A DNA stretch of 64,000 nucleotides from Halomonas litopenaei (GCF_017303055.1 NZ_JAEKJT010000010.1:1-64000), one strand, 5' to 3'. Shown: positions 18,648-26,796, numbered from the stretch's first letter. The notes: generated by a model not told the origin, from the sequence alone. Made by a program: numbers and translations.

Positions 18648-18664
18648 TGTTAGTTTCTAACATC
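18648..18664. promoter_or_regulatory. Candidate RpiR operator: perfect 17-bp palindrome
   Basis: ATGTTAG-TTT-CTAACAT lies in the 213-bp region between the divergent rpiR and PLP-enzyme genes. A second, AT-rich symmetric element GAAAATTTC follows at about 18679. Both are natural operator candidates for the adjacent regulator; binding is inferred. Confidence 0.55.
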
Positions 18665-18780
18665 AATCCATAGTTTTATGAAAATTTCCTACAAAGGTCG
18701 TAGTCAGGTCAATTTTCATCGGTTGCCAATGGCCACGCCCGGCGTAACATGACCTTCGCTCAGCTCTCAGGAGAATCCTC

Positions 18781-20025
18781 ATGTCACTGTCGTCTCACTC
18801 ATCTGCGCGCTCCGCCGCGGCACTGGATACCAAGGGGTCCCACAAGGGCACGCTGGAAACCGGTCGTGGCCTGCTGGCGGATGTCAGCCTACCCGCTGCG
18901 GTCATTCATCAGCGTCCGTTGGCACATAACCTGGACTGGATGCAGCAGTTTGCCCGCCAACACGGGGCTGAGCTTGCGCCCCACGGCAAAACCACGATGA
19001 CGCCTGAGCTGTTTCGTCGTCAGCTCGATGCCGGCGCCTGGGGCATCACCCTGGCCACACTGCCACAGTGCCGCGCTGCCTTTGCCGAGGGTGTCAATCG
19101 GCTGCTGGTGGCCAACCAGATGGTGGGCCAGGCGAACATGGCCATCGCCGCCGACCTGATTCGCGCAGGCGCCGAACTCTTCGTGACCGTCGACAGTGCG
19201 GAGAACCTGGATCAATTAGGCACTTTTTTTGGTGACGCTGGCATCACCCTGAATATCCTGATTGAGGTAGGTGTCGAAGGGGGAAGGTGCGGCCTGCGTG
19301 ACGATGCCGAGGTAGTCGAGTTGGCACGCAGGGCCAAGGCCTTGCCCGGCATCGCTCTGGCCGGTCTGGAAGGCTATGAAGGGGTCGTGCACGGTGACGA
19401 TCCCATCGCCGGGATTCGACGCTACGCCAAGCGGCTCATCGCCAACGTCAAGCAACTGGCGAGTGAAGGATTGATCGAGCGCGATCTGCCCATCGTCACC
19501 GCCTCAGGGTCTGCCTGGTATGACCTGATCGCCGAAGAATTCCGTGACGGTGGGTTGGACGGCAAGTTCACCCCAGTGCTGCGTCCGGGCTGCTATGTCG
19601 TCCATGACCACGGTATTTACCGCGAGGCCCAGGCCGGCGTTCTGTCCCGCCGCAAGGACCTTCACCAGGGCCTTGAGCCCGCACTGGAGGTGTTTGCCCA
19701 GGTGCAGTCCCTGCCGGAGCCCGGCATGGCTATCGTGGCGATGGGCAAGCGCGATATCGGCTTCGACCTGGCCCCGGAAGCGCTGCGCCGCTACCGGGAA
19801 GGCGGTCCTACCGACCAGACGCTGTCGGTAGACGGCTGGAAGGTCATCAAGCAGATGGACCAGCATACCTTTATCGAACTCCCGGCCGACGCTACTGACG
19901 TGCGTATCGGTGACGTCCTGGCCTTCGGCGCGTCGCATCCTTGCATGACCTTCGACAAGTGGCGTCAGCTGCATCTCGTCGATGACCAGCTGGAAGTGGT
20001 GGAGACCTGGGAAACGCGTTTCTGA
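18781..20025 (+). CDS. DSD1-family PLP enzyme (D-serine dehydratase/D-threonine aldolase-like)
   Basis: About 414 residues, fold-type III (alanine-racemase-like barrel). The PLP Schiff-base lysine is Lys70 in LAPHGKTTMTP. The C-terminal SHPCMTFDKW holds the His386-x-Cys388 pair that binds catalytic Zn in eukaryote-type D-serine dehydratase (chicken His347/Cys349). IEVGVEGGRCG and EGYEGVVHG are also family marks. The expected reaction is metal-assisted dehydration or aldol cleavage of a beta-hydroxy D-amino acid. AGGAGAATCCTC precedes the ATG. It is divergent from the rpiR-deacylase-ridA-symporter operon, which would supply D-amino acids, and it ends at a strong terminator. Dehydratase versus aldolase cannot be settled from sequence alone. 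Confidence 0.87.
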   Translation: MSLSSHSSARSAAALDTKGSHKGTLETGRGLLADVSLPAAVIHQRPLAHNLDWMQQFARQHGAELAPHGKTTMTPELFRRQLDAGAWGITLATLPQCRAAFAEGVNRLLVANQMVGQANMAIAADLIRAGAELFVTVDSAENLDQLGTFFGDAGITLNILIEVGVEGGRCGLRDDAEVVELARRAKALPGIALAGLEGYEGVVHGDDPIAGIRRYAKRLIANVKQLASEGLIERDLPIVTASGSAWYDLIAEEFRDGGLDGKFTPVLRPGCYVVHDHGIYREAQAGVLSRRKDLHQGLEPALEVFAQVQSLPEPGMAIVAMGKRDIGFDLAPEALRRYREGGPTDQTLSVDGWKVIKQMDQHTFIELPADATDVRIGDVLAFGASHPCMTFDKWRQLHLVDDQLEVVETWETRF

Positions 20026-20049
20026 CCAGCGCGCATCCGGCGACCAAGT

Positions 20050-20083
20050 AGCGACGGCGGCCACACGGCCGCCGTCGCTTTCT
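20050..20083 (+). terminator. Terminator after the DSD1-family gene
   Basis: AGCGACGGCGGCC (20050-20062) pairs perfectly with GGCCGCCGTCGCT (20067-20079), loop ACAC, followed by TTTCT. It lies 24 bp after the stop codon. Confidence 0.88.
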
Positions 20084-20150
20084 CGCTGGCACCATCTGTT
20101 CCTCTCCCTTCATATCCCCCTCGTGCGGTGCAACAACGCCTGACCTTCCC

Positions 20151-20188
20151 TTCTCCTATGCCCAGCCGTTTCTCCTATGCCCAACCGT
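20151..20188. repeat. 19-bp direct repeat, two copies
   Basis: TTCTCCTATGCCCAGCCGT (20151-20169) is followed immediately by a copy with one mismatch (20170-20188). It lies in the otherwise featureless spacer before the DUF2235 gene. Confidence 0.8.
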
Positions 20189-20311
20189 TCAATCTAGGCC
20201 CGTTCGCCCGCCTGCTAGTCCTGGCGCAAGGTCGACGCCGCCACCTGCACGTACACTGACAGCGATGACCGGGCGTTTTCCGGGCGCCGCCAGCGAGAGC
20301 AAGGAAGGTCG

Positions 20312-21361
20312 ATGGCCAAGAACGTGGCGTTGTTTTTCGATGGCACCTGGCAGGTGCCTGACACGGACCTGCAGGATGGGGATACCAATACCAACGTGAG
20401 TCGCCTGTACCAGGCGGTGCTCGAGAACCCCATGGCCGAGGGCGGCACGATAACTCGCTACTACCGGGGCGTGGGTAGCGGTCGCCGCTGGTACGAGCGA
20501 CTGGTGGCGGGAGCCACGGGGCTAGGTCTTTCCGACATTCTGCTCGACGCCTATGTCGAACTCATCGACCTGCTGCGACCGGGCGACCGACTGTTTCTCT
20601 TCGGCTTCAGCAGGGGCGCCTACACGGCACGCAGCCTTAGTGGGCTGCTTCACACCACGGGGCTGTTGAGGCCCGCCCACCGTCAGCTGGCGTGCAGGGC
20701 GTACAGGCTCTATCGCGATCGCCGACGGGGGCCGCACTCCGCCGAAGCCAAGCGCTTTGCCTCACGCTATACCTGGATGCCAGACATTCACATGATCGGG
20801 GTGTGGGACACGGTGGGCAGTCTCGGCATTCCCCTGAGGAGCTTTGCCAACTTCAACCGACGTCTGTTCGAGTTTCACGATACCAGGCTGAGCCCTTTGG
20901 TCCGTCATGCCTATCAGGCGCTGGCCATCGACGAACATCGCGAGGCCTTCGCGCCGACCCTGTGGTCGCCGCAGACCACGACCGCCACGCTGGAACAGGC
21001 CTGGTTTCCAGGCGCTCACTCGAATGTGGGGGGTGGCGTCGAGCAGCGCGCACTCTCTGATATCAGCCTTGACTGGATGATGACGCGTGCCGCACTCCAC
21101 GGCCTGACACTGGCGCCACACAGCCGACCGCTGTTGGGAGCGCCGCCCCGTGACGATGACATCGTCGACTCCTACGCCCTGTTTCTGTCAAACCTCTACC
21201 AATTGGTATCCCCGCTGCGCTACCTGAGGCCTGTCGGCTTTGCACGCTTCGGTAACGAGTGCCTGCATGCCAGCGTCGCCGAGCGCCAGACGGTGCTGCC
21301 ACACTACCGGCCACGCAATGCCTTCCACCCCAGCCTGTCGCACTGCTCACGCTCCCCTTGA
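20312..21361 (+). CDS. DUF2235 alpha/beta hydrolase (Tle1/phospholipase-like)
   Basis: About 349 residues of the DUF2235 family, to which some type VI secretion phospholipase effectors (Tle1) belong. The N-terminal ALFFDGTWQ strand-turn carries an Asp of the family. The nucleophile elbow is GFSRGAYTARSL near residue 98 (GxSxG type), with DIHMIGVWDTVGSLG and WFPGAHSNVGGGV (probable His) further on. There is no signal peptide or membrane segment. GCAAGGAAGG precedes the ATG. No VgrG, PAAR or immunity gene lies nearby, so a housekeeping lipase-like role is at least as likely as an effector role. A double hairpin follows. Confidence 0.85.
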   Translation: MAKNVALFFDGTWQVPDTDLQDGDTNTNVSRLYQAVLENPMAEGGTITRYYRGVGSGRRWYERLVAGATGLGLSDILLDAYVELIDLLRPGDRLFLFGFSRGAYTARSLSGLLHTTGLLRPAHRQLACRAYRLYRDRRRGPHSAEAKRFASRYTWMPDIHMIGVWDTVGSLGIPLRSFANFNRRLFEFHDTRLSPLVRHAYQALAIDEHREAFAPTLWSPQTTTATLEQAWFPGAHSNVGGGVEQRALSDISLDWMMTRAALHGLTLAPHSRPLLGAPPRDDDIVDSYALFLSNLYQLVSPLRYLRPVGFARFGNECLHASVAERQTVLPHYRPRNAFHPSLSHCSRSP

Positions 21362-21393
21362 ATCGACGTCAGCCAGCAGGGCATCTCTGAAAC

Positions 21394-21452
21394 GCCAAGC
21401 GCCCACCGGATGGGGTGGGCGCTTGGCTCACGAGCCCGCGACATGGGGCTCG
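21394..21452. terminator. Double hairpin between convergent DUF2235 and mmsA-type genes
   Basis: GCCAAGCGCCCACC (21394-21407) pairs perfectly with GGTGGGCGCTTGGC (21414-21427). A second stem, CGAGCCC (21431-21437) with GGGCTCG (21446-21452), follows. Both lie between the ends of genes on opposite strands. Confidence 0.8.
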
Positions 21453-21464
21453 TTAGGCGAGAGC

Positions 21465-22955
21465 TCAGTGCGAGGGGAAGTTGAACTGAGCCTGCTCCTT
21501 CTGGCGCTGGCTGGGCCAGCGCTGCGAAATCGCCTTGCGTCGCGTGTAGAAGCGCACCGCGTCGGGGCCGTAGGCGTGAAGGTCACCAAACAGCGACTCT
21601 TTCCATCCGCCAAAGCTGTGAAAGGCTACCGGTACCGGCAGCGGCACATTGATGCCGACCATGCCCACCTCGATGGCATCGGCGAAGCGCCGCCCTGCCT
21701 CACCATCCCGGGTAAACACACAGGTACCGTTGCCGTACTGATGAGCGTTGATCAGCGCAATGGCCTCATCGAAGCTTGCCACGCGGACAACACACAGCAC
21801 CGGTCCGAAGATCTCGTCACGATAGACGCTCATCTCCGGCGTTACCCGGTCGAGCAGGCTAGCGCCGAGAAAGTACCCCGGTGAAGCGGCCACCAGCGGA
21901 TGCTCACGGCCATCCACGATCAGTTCGGCGCCCTCGTCGACACCCTGCTGGATATAGCCCGCCACCTTGTCGCGATGGCCCGCATTGACCAGGGCTCCCA
22001 TGTCGAGGCCAGGCTCGGTGCCAGCACCGATCTTGAGCTCACGGGCTTGCTGGGACAGCCGTTGCACCAACCTATCGGCGGTGTCATCGCCGACACACAC
22101 CGCCACGCTGATCGCCATGCAGCGCTCACCGGCGCTGCCGTAGGCGGCCCCGATCAGGGTGCTCGCGGCGTTGTCCAGGTCGGCATCGGGTAGCACCACG
22201 GCGTGGTTCTTGGCGCCACCGAGCGCCTGCACGCGCTTGCCGTTCTCGGCGCCACGCTGATAGATCGCCTTGGCCACCGGGGTCGATCCGACGAAGGACA
22301 CCGCCTTCACATCGCGCGCATCGATCAGCGCCTCGACCACCTCCCGGTCGCCGTGGACAACGCTGAACAGACCATCCGGCAGTCCAGCCTCAGCCAGCAG
22401 TTCGGCCATCTTCACGGCTGCCGACGGCACCTGCTCGGAGGGTTTGAGGATAAAGGCGTTGCCGCAGGCCAGCGCCATCGGATACATCCACAGCGGCACC
22501 ATGGCGGGGAAGTTGAACGGCGTGATCCCGGCCACGATGCCCAGCGGCTGATGATTCGACCAGGTGTCGATGGCCGGTCCCGCGTTGTGGGAATATTCCC
22601 CCTTCAGCAGCTCCGGCACGCCGCAGGCGTACTCGACGTTCTCGATGCCACGCTTGAGCTCGCCCATGGCGTCTTCCAGCACCTTGCCGTGCTCTTCGCT
22701 GACCAGCGCGCAGATCTCGTCGGCGTCGCGCTCCAGCAGCATCTTGAAGCGATACATCACCTGGGCGCGCTTGGCCGGCGGAGTGTCGCGCCAGGCAGGC
22801 TGGGCGCGGCGGGCCGCCTCGATGGCACACTCGACGGTAGCAGCGTCGCCCAGGGCGACACGCCCGACCGGCTCGGCGGTGGCCGGGTTGATGACATCCA
22901 GATGGCGCTGGGACGGCTGTGACTCACCGCCGATCCAATGATTCACGTCTTTCAT
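21465..22955 (-). CDS. mmsA: CoA-acylating (methyl)malonate-semialdehyde dehydrogenase, MmsA/DddC type
   Basis: About 496 residues. MmsA-type aldehyde dehydrogenases oxidise malonate or methylmalonate semialdehyde with NAD+ and CoA, releasing CO2 and forming acetyl- or propionyl-CoA. Marks: GITPFNFPAMVPLWM, the NAD-binding SFVGSTPVAKAIY, QALGGAKNHAVV, the catalytic Cys in GSAGERCMAIS, and the C-terminal FHSFGGWKESLFGD. The ATG at 22955 is used (a TTG lies one codon upstream). It is the last gene of the run 2OG oxygenase, M24 enzyme, dehydrogenase. It is clearly paralogous to the dddC product at 44203-45711, which points to a C3/C4 semialdehyde as end product of this operon. Confidence 0.9.
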   Translation of the reverse strand: MKDVNHWIGGESQPSQRHLDVINPATAEPVGRVALGDAATVECAIEAARRAQPAWRDTPPAKRAQVMYRFKMLLERDADEICALVSEEHGKVLEDAMGELKRGIENVEYACGVPELLKGEYSHNAGPAIDTWSNHQPLGIVAGITPFNFPAMVPLWMYPMALACGNAFILKPSEQVPSAAVKMAELLAEAGLPDGLFSVVHGDREVVEALIDARDVKAVSFVGSTPVAKAIYQRGAENGKRVQALGGAKNHAVVLPDADLDNAASTLIGAAYGSAGERCMAISVAVCVGDDTADRLVQRLSQQARELKIGAGTEPGLDMGALVNAGHRDKVAGYIQQGVDEGAELIVDGREHPLVAASPGYFLGASLLDRVTPEMSVYRDEIFGPVLCVVRVASFDEAIALINAHQYGNGTCVFTRDGEAGRRFADAIEVGMVGINVPLPVPVAFHSFGGWKESLFGDLHAYGPDAVRFYTRRKAISQRWPSQRQKEQAQFNFPSH

Positions 22956-23048
22956 CAAAACTCTCGATATGACTTTCTTACAAGGCGTCAGCGCCGGGCG
23001 GCCATCTCACATGCAGCCCGGCGCAGCATGGTACGCAGATGATGCGGC

Positions 23049-24332
23049 TCAGAACTGGCGGTCGAGCAGGGCCTCGTCGAAGGGATAGCGGGACAGCTTT
23101 TCGACGCCGGTGTCGGTGATCAGCACCTCTTCTTCCAGCTTGACCCCGTCGGCGGCGCCCACCTCGCCGATGTAGCTCTCCACGGACACCACCATGCCAG
23201 GCTCAAGCACGCCATCCTTGGAGAAGCGATCAAAGTCCATATGGTGGGCGACCAGCGGCGTTTCACCGTGCATGCCGACGCCGTGAATGATGGAGGGGTA
23301 GCGACGGTCCAAGAAACGCTCGGGGATCTTCCAGGCCTGCTCGGCGATCTCGCGATAGCTTATACCTGGCTTCAGGATACCCATATTGTGGTGCACCTGG
23401 TCGTAGGCCATCCGATACAGCTCCTTCTGGTAGGCGCTGGGGCGATTCGGGCCGACGTGGAAGGTACGCGAAAAGTCCGAATAGTAGCCGTGACAACCGA
23501 TGGTATCGGTGTCCAGCGCCACCAGCTCGCCCGGACGGATGACCCGGTCACTGGCCTCATTGAACCAGGGGTTGGTACGCGGGCCGGAGGACAGCAGACG
23601 GGTCTCGATGAATTCGCCGCCCTGGCGGATGACGTTGCCGTACATGACCGCGAACAGTTCGTTCTCGGTGATGCCGGGCTTGATCGCGGCTTCAACCTCA
23701 GCGACTGCCGCCTCGCTGCCGGCCATGGACTGGGCCAGACAGGCGATCTCTTCCGGGGTCTTGATGCGCCGACAGTGCAGGGTGTCCTGCATGCAGTCGA
23801 AGACCTCGAGCCCCTGGGCCTCGAGCGAACGAGCCAGGTTGAGCGCACAGCGATCCAGCCCGATCTTGCGGTTGCCGCGCCCGTGCTCTTCGATCAGCTC
23901 GGCGATCTCCACACCGAAGGGGTCCGAAGAGAGGTTGTCGCGCTGGTTGACGGCGGACCACACCACCTTGGACGTGCGCGATTCATCGATGGTCTCGAGC
24001 CAGGTAGAGACGTGGGCGCTACCCGGGTATTCGAACAGGATCACCGGCCCTTCCAGGGGCACATAGATGTAGCGGGTCGAGTTGCGCAGGAAGTAGCCGA
24101 ACATGTTGCGCGACCCGGTGGCATAGCGCTGGTTGTTGGGGTCGAACAGTACCATGGCGGCGTAGCCTTGCTCCGCCATCGTCGCGCGCAGCCGCGCAAG
24201 GCGCCCGGCGCGCAGCTGTTTCGGGTCAAACGCCGTGGGGATGCTATCGCCGTTGGCCATCGGCGCTGATGGCACCACGGGAATGTGATCCGGTTCATTG
24301 TCGGTAAGGTTGTCGAAGTCGACGATGCTCAT
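23049..24332 (-). CDS. M24 metallopeptidase-fold enzyme, DddP-like, altered active site
   Basis: About 427 residues: N-terminal creatinase-type domain (LFDPNNQRYATGSRNM) and C-terminal pita-bread domain. The six metal ligands are Asp274, Asp276, Asp286, His350, Glu385 and Glu400. From my memory of DMSP lyase DddP (Ruegeria: D295, D297, D307, H371, E406, E421) every ligand matches with one constant offset of 21, and GEFIETRLLSSGPRTNPWF is also DddP-like. Tyr366 of DddP corresponds to Tyr345, but the reported catalytic Asp377 corresponds to Gly356 (HGVGMHGETPLV). It is therefore DddP-related yet probably not a standard DMSP lyase; creatinase or ectoine-hydrolase-like chemistry is possible. AGGACC precedes the ATG at 24332. 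It lies in an operon with the 2OG oxygenase and mmsA. Confidence 0.8.
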   Translation of the reverse strand: MSIVDFDNLTDNEPDHIPVVPSAPMANGDSIPTAFDPKQLRAGRLARLRATMAEQGYAAMVLFDPNNQRYATGSRNMFGYFLRNSTRYIYVPLEGPVILFEYPGSAHVSTWLETIDESRTSKVVWSAVNQRDNLSSDPFGVEIAELIEEHGRGNRKIGLDRCALNLARSLEAQGLEVFDCMQDTLHCRRIKTPEEIACLAQSMAGSEAAVAEVEAAIKPGITENELFAVMYGNVIRQGGEFIETRLLSSGPRTNPWFNEASDRVIRPGELVALDTDTIGCHGYYSDFSRTFHVGPNRPSAYQKELYRMAYDQVHHNMGILKPGISYREIAEQAWKIPERFLDRRYPSIIHGVGMHGETPLVAHHMDFDRFSKDGVLEPGMVVSVESYIGEVGAADGVKLEEEVLITDTGVEKLSRYPFDEALLDRQF

Positions 24333-24365
24333 GTCAGGGTCCTGTTCAAACGGGCAGAAAATCAC

Positions 24366-24472
24366 GCTGGGTGCGGCCTGTCCGGAGCTCTATGGACGGG
24401 CTCTCTGGGACGGGGCTCTCTGGGACAGGGCTCTGAGACGCTCAGCTAGAACCCTGCCGCCGCACTCCACGC
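24366..24472. repeat. Short degenerate tandem repeat in the oxygenase-M24 spacer
   Basis: Around 24395-24440 a GGGACGGGGCTCTCT-like unit of about 15-16 bp occurs three times with small changes. The spacer between the two operon genes is otherwise empty. Confidence 0.55.
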
Positions 24473-25351
24473 TTAATCCGCCAGGGAATCGGTACGATTC
24501 ATGCCTTCCTTCAGGAGGGTCTCGTGAATCGGCGCCATACGGCCGAAAATACGTTGGGCGCGCTCCGGGCGGCCGATGAAACCCGGCTCCTTGGCGTAGG
24601 CGAAGATCACGGTGTGGCGCTCTTTCTGGCCTTCCACCGGCGTCACGCGATGCAGAGAGTAGCGGCCAAAGAAGACCTGCAGGTCACCCGGCTGCAGATC
24701 CAGCGCCTTGAGACGCGAGCGATCGCCATCCAGCACCTTTTCGACCTCTTCGAAGCTCTCGCCTTCAGGACTACGAATGCCTGGGGCATACTCGAAGCGC
24801 CCACCGCCGTGGGACTGGCGAGTCATCATGGTGACGATGAATTCGTTGGTGTCGTAATGCCACGGATGCTGGCAGCCCTCTCTCAGCACGTTGACCACCA
24901 GGTCCGCAAGCGGGTCGGCATACTGGTGAATCTCCTCCATGCCTACCACGGTGGCGATAAAGCGCTGGAAGTCCGGATGCTGATAGACCTGACGAATGAT
25001 GGTGTCTTCACCGATGCGGTCACCGGCGACAAAGCCGTTGGTGCGATCATCGAAGCGATTAAGCGGATGCGACGCGGGCCGCTCGGGATCCCCGGCGTTG
25101 TTGTAGGGATTCGTTTCGGTCTGATTGTAGTGAGCATCCGGTGAGAGCCTTTCGGTCTCGCGCTCCAGCCGCGCCAGCGCATCGGCCGGCACGAAGTTCT
25201 TGAGCACCACGCAGCCGTCGTCGGCCAGCTGTGCGTGACAGCGCTGGATCAGCGCCCGGCCGGACTCGCCGTCCAGGTCATGAATCGGGTAGTGCTCAAG
25301 GTCGATCAGACCGTCCAGCGAGGACGTGGTGGGCGCATCGGTGGCCTGCAT
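24473..25351 (-). CDS. Phytanoyl-CoA-dioxygenase-fold 2-oxoglutarate/Fe(II) oxygenase
   Basis: About 292 residues. The iron triad is visible: His165-x-Asp167 in HPWHYDTNEFIVT and distal His234 in GRYSLHRVTPV, with Arg245 (KERHTVIFAY) as the 2-oxoglutarate anchor. GGGRFEYAPGIRSP after the HxD motif recalls the HalD/BesD-like group acting on free amino acids. Because the Asp is present, hydroxylation rather than halogenation is expected. GGAG precedes the ATG. It is the first gene of an operon with the DddP-like M24 enzyme and an MmsA-type dehydrogenase, divergent from a LysR gene. The substrate is unknown. Confidence 0.82.
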   Translation of the reverse strand: MQATDAPTTSSLDGLIDLEHYPIHDLDGESGRALIQRCHAQLADDGCVVLKNFVPADALARLERETERLSPDAHYNQTETNPYNNAGDPERPASHPLNRFDDRTNGFVAGDRIGEDTIIRQVYQHPDFQRFIATVVGMEEIHQYADPLADLVVNVLREGCQHPWHYDTNEFIVTMMTRQSHGGGRFEYAPGIRSPEGESFEEVEKVLDGDRSRLKALDLQPGDLQVFFGRYSLHRVTPVEGQKERHTVIFAYAKEPGFIGRPERAQRIFGRMAPIHETLLKEGMNRTDSLAD

Positions 25352-25456
25352 GAGAAGCTCCTGCCTATCTGGTGTGTTGCTGGACAGGATAGGGAGCGGC
25401 TCTCCATAATAGAAATGAATGGTTGAGATACTACTTATTTCAAAGGCTCATTAATC

Positions 25457-26341
25457 ATGGACACAGACCTGCTCCGCGCCTTCGTCACCGTGGCCGAGTG
25501 CCAAGGCTTCAGCGCCGCAGGACGAGTGCTGCATCGCACCCAATCCGCCGTCAGCCTGCAGATCAAACGGCTCGAAGATCAGATGCACACCCCCCTGTTC
25601 GAGCGCACCAGTCGCAGCGTACTGCTGACGGCGGACGGGGAGCGCCTGCTGCCCTATGCCCGACACATGCTGACCCTGGAAGATGAAGCCAAAGCCGCAC
25701 TGGGAGATCATCAACAGGGTGAAAAGATTCGCTTTGGCACCTCGGAAGAACAGGCCAGCGCCTACCTGCCGGAGCTGCTGCCACGCTTTGCCGAGGCTTA
25801 TCCCAGCACACGTATCGAGGTCATCTGCGGCATCAGTGCTGGCCTGGTGGATAGCTTCCAGCAGGGGCTATTGGACGTGGTGCTCTCGATTCGCCATGGC
25901 CCTACCCAGTCCGGCCAGCTGCTTGGGTGGGAGCCGATGGTGTGGGTTGCCGCCCAAGGAGCAGACCCTACCCGCGGCCGGCGCCTGCCGCTCGCCCTCA
26001 ACCCTGAAGGGTGCATCTTCAGAGCCCATGCCCTGGCGGCCCTGGGCAAGCAGGAACGCGCCTGGGAGCTGCGCTACTCGAGCCAATCACCGACTGGCAT
26101 CAACCTGCCCGTTCAAGCAGGCCTGGCCGTGACCGTCAAGACGCCCCGCAGCGTTCCCGAGGGCTGCCGGATTCTGGATGACGCCCACGGTCTGCCGGCT
26201 CTCGGCCAGGTTGAAATTGAGATGCATCGCCGTCCGGGTCACGCCAGCGACGCCTTCAGTACCTTTTGCCAGCAGCTTGAGGAAATCGTGACGCATAACG
26301 ATGCCGTCGCCGTGCCCGAGTTCCACGATCCGACGCCGTAG
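25457..26341 (+). CDS. LysR-family regulator of the oxygenase-M24-mmsA operon
   Basis: About 294 residues: N-terminal winged helix-turn-helix (LLRAFVTVAECQGFSAAGRVLHRTQSAVSLQIKRLED) and a periplasmic-binding-protein-like effector domain from about residue 90 (EKIRFGTSEEQASAYLPELL). LysR proteins usually activate the divergent operon in response to a pathway metabolite. Only 105 bp separate it from the oxygenase gene, enough for one shared control region. No strong Shine-Dalgarno is seen. The effector is unknown, presumably the substrate or an intermediate of the divergent genes. Confidence 0.88.
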   Translation: MDTDLLRAFVTVAECQGFSAAGRVLHRTQSAVSLQIKRLEDQMHTPLFERTSRSVLLTADGERLLPYARHMLTLEDEAKAALGDHQQGEKIRFGTSEEQASAYLPELLPRFAEAYPSTRIEVICGISAGLVDSFQQGLLDVVLSIRHGPTQSGQLLGWEPMVWVAAQGADPTRGRRLPLALNPEGCIFRAHALAALGKQERAWELRYSSQSPTGINLPVQAGLAVTVKTPRSVPEGCRILDDAHGLPALGQVEIEMHRRPGHASDAFSTFCQQLEEIVTHNDAVAVPEFHDPTP

Positions 26342-26568
26342 ACCACCCGCAGCAAACAAGGGGTCACGGCGGCCACCATGTGCCCCCTTCGGCCTGTCAT
26401 CCACCCGACCACGAGGGGGATGCCAGCGCCGTTACCTCGCTTCTTCAGGCAAGCTACCTCCTGATCACTATGTCGAAGCGACATGGACCATGTCACAGTG
26501 CCCTCAGCAGGTGTGCTCGCCTTCGCGCGCACCTTTCACTTGACCTGAAAAACGGTCGGGAGATAACG

Positions 26569-26796
26569 GTGACTGCAAGTCGCAACGATACCGCCAGCGG
26601 CGGCCAACCCTCCACAGAGGCCTCTCCAGCGCAGGGTGACCGGGGCGAAATGGCTGAGGAGCTTGCCCGGCTGAAGGATCGCCATAGAAAGCTGAGAGAC
26701 AGTGTCACCAGCATACGTCACTACGCCGGCGACCATCTGCCCGCAAAGCCTGGGCTGGTCATCGTCAAGATGTTGGAAGATGCGTTAAAGGTCTAG
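26569..26796 (+). CDS. Possible small protein (75 residues, GTG start)
   Basis: From the GTG at 26569, preceded by GGGAG, the frame reads TASRNDTASGGQPS, then a charged helical part MAEELARLKDRHRKLRDSVT and an HYAGDHLPAKPGLVIVKMLEDAL end. The helical C-terminal half looks protein-like. I do not recognise the family. A shorter start at the internal ATG (26650) would give just the helical part. No partner genes give context; the mntP gene lies more than 600 bp downstream. Confidence 0.45.
   Translation: MTASRNDTASGGQPSTEASPAQGDRGEMAEELARLKDRHRKLRDSVTSIRHYAGDHLPAKPGLVIVKMLEDALKV

Noticed and set aside
20312..21361. Type VI secretion effector locus
   Set aside because: Only the single DUF2235 gene is present, with no VgrG, PAAR, Hcp or immunity gene nearby.
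23049..24332. Calling the M24 gene dddP outright
   Set aside because: The metal ligands match but the catalytic Asp position is Gly, so the symbol would imply an activity that the sequence does not support.
24473..25351. Ectoine hydroxylase EctD for the PhyH-fold oxygenase
   Set aside because: EctD's FLWHSDFETWH-type signature is absent, and no ectABC genes are near.
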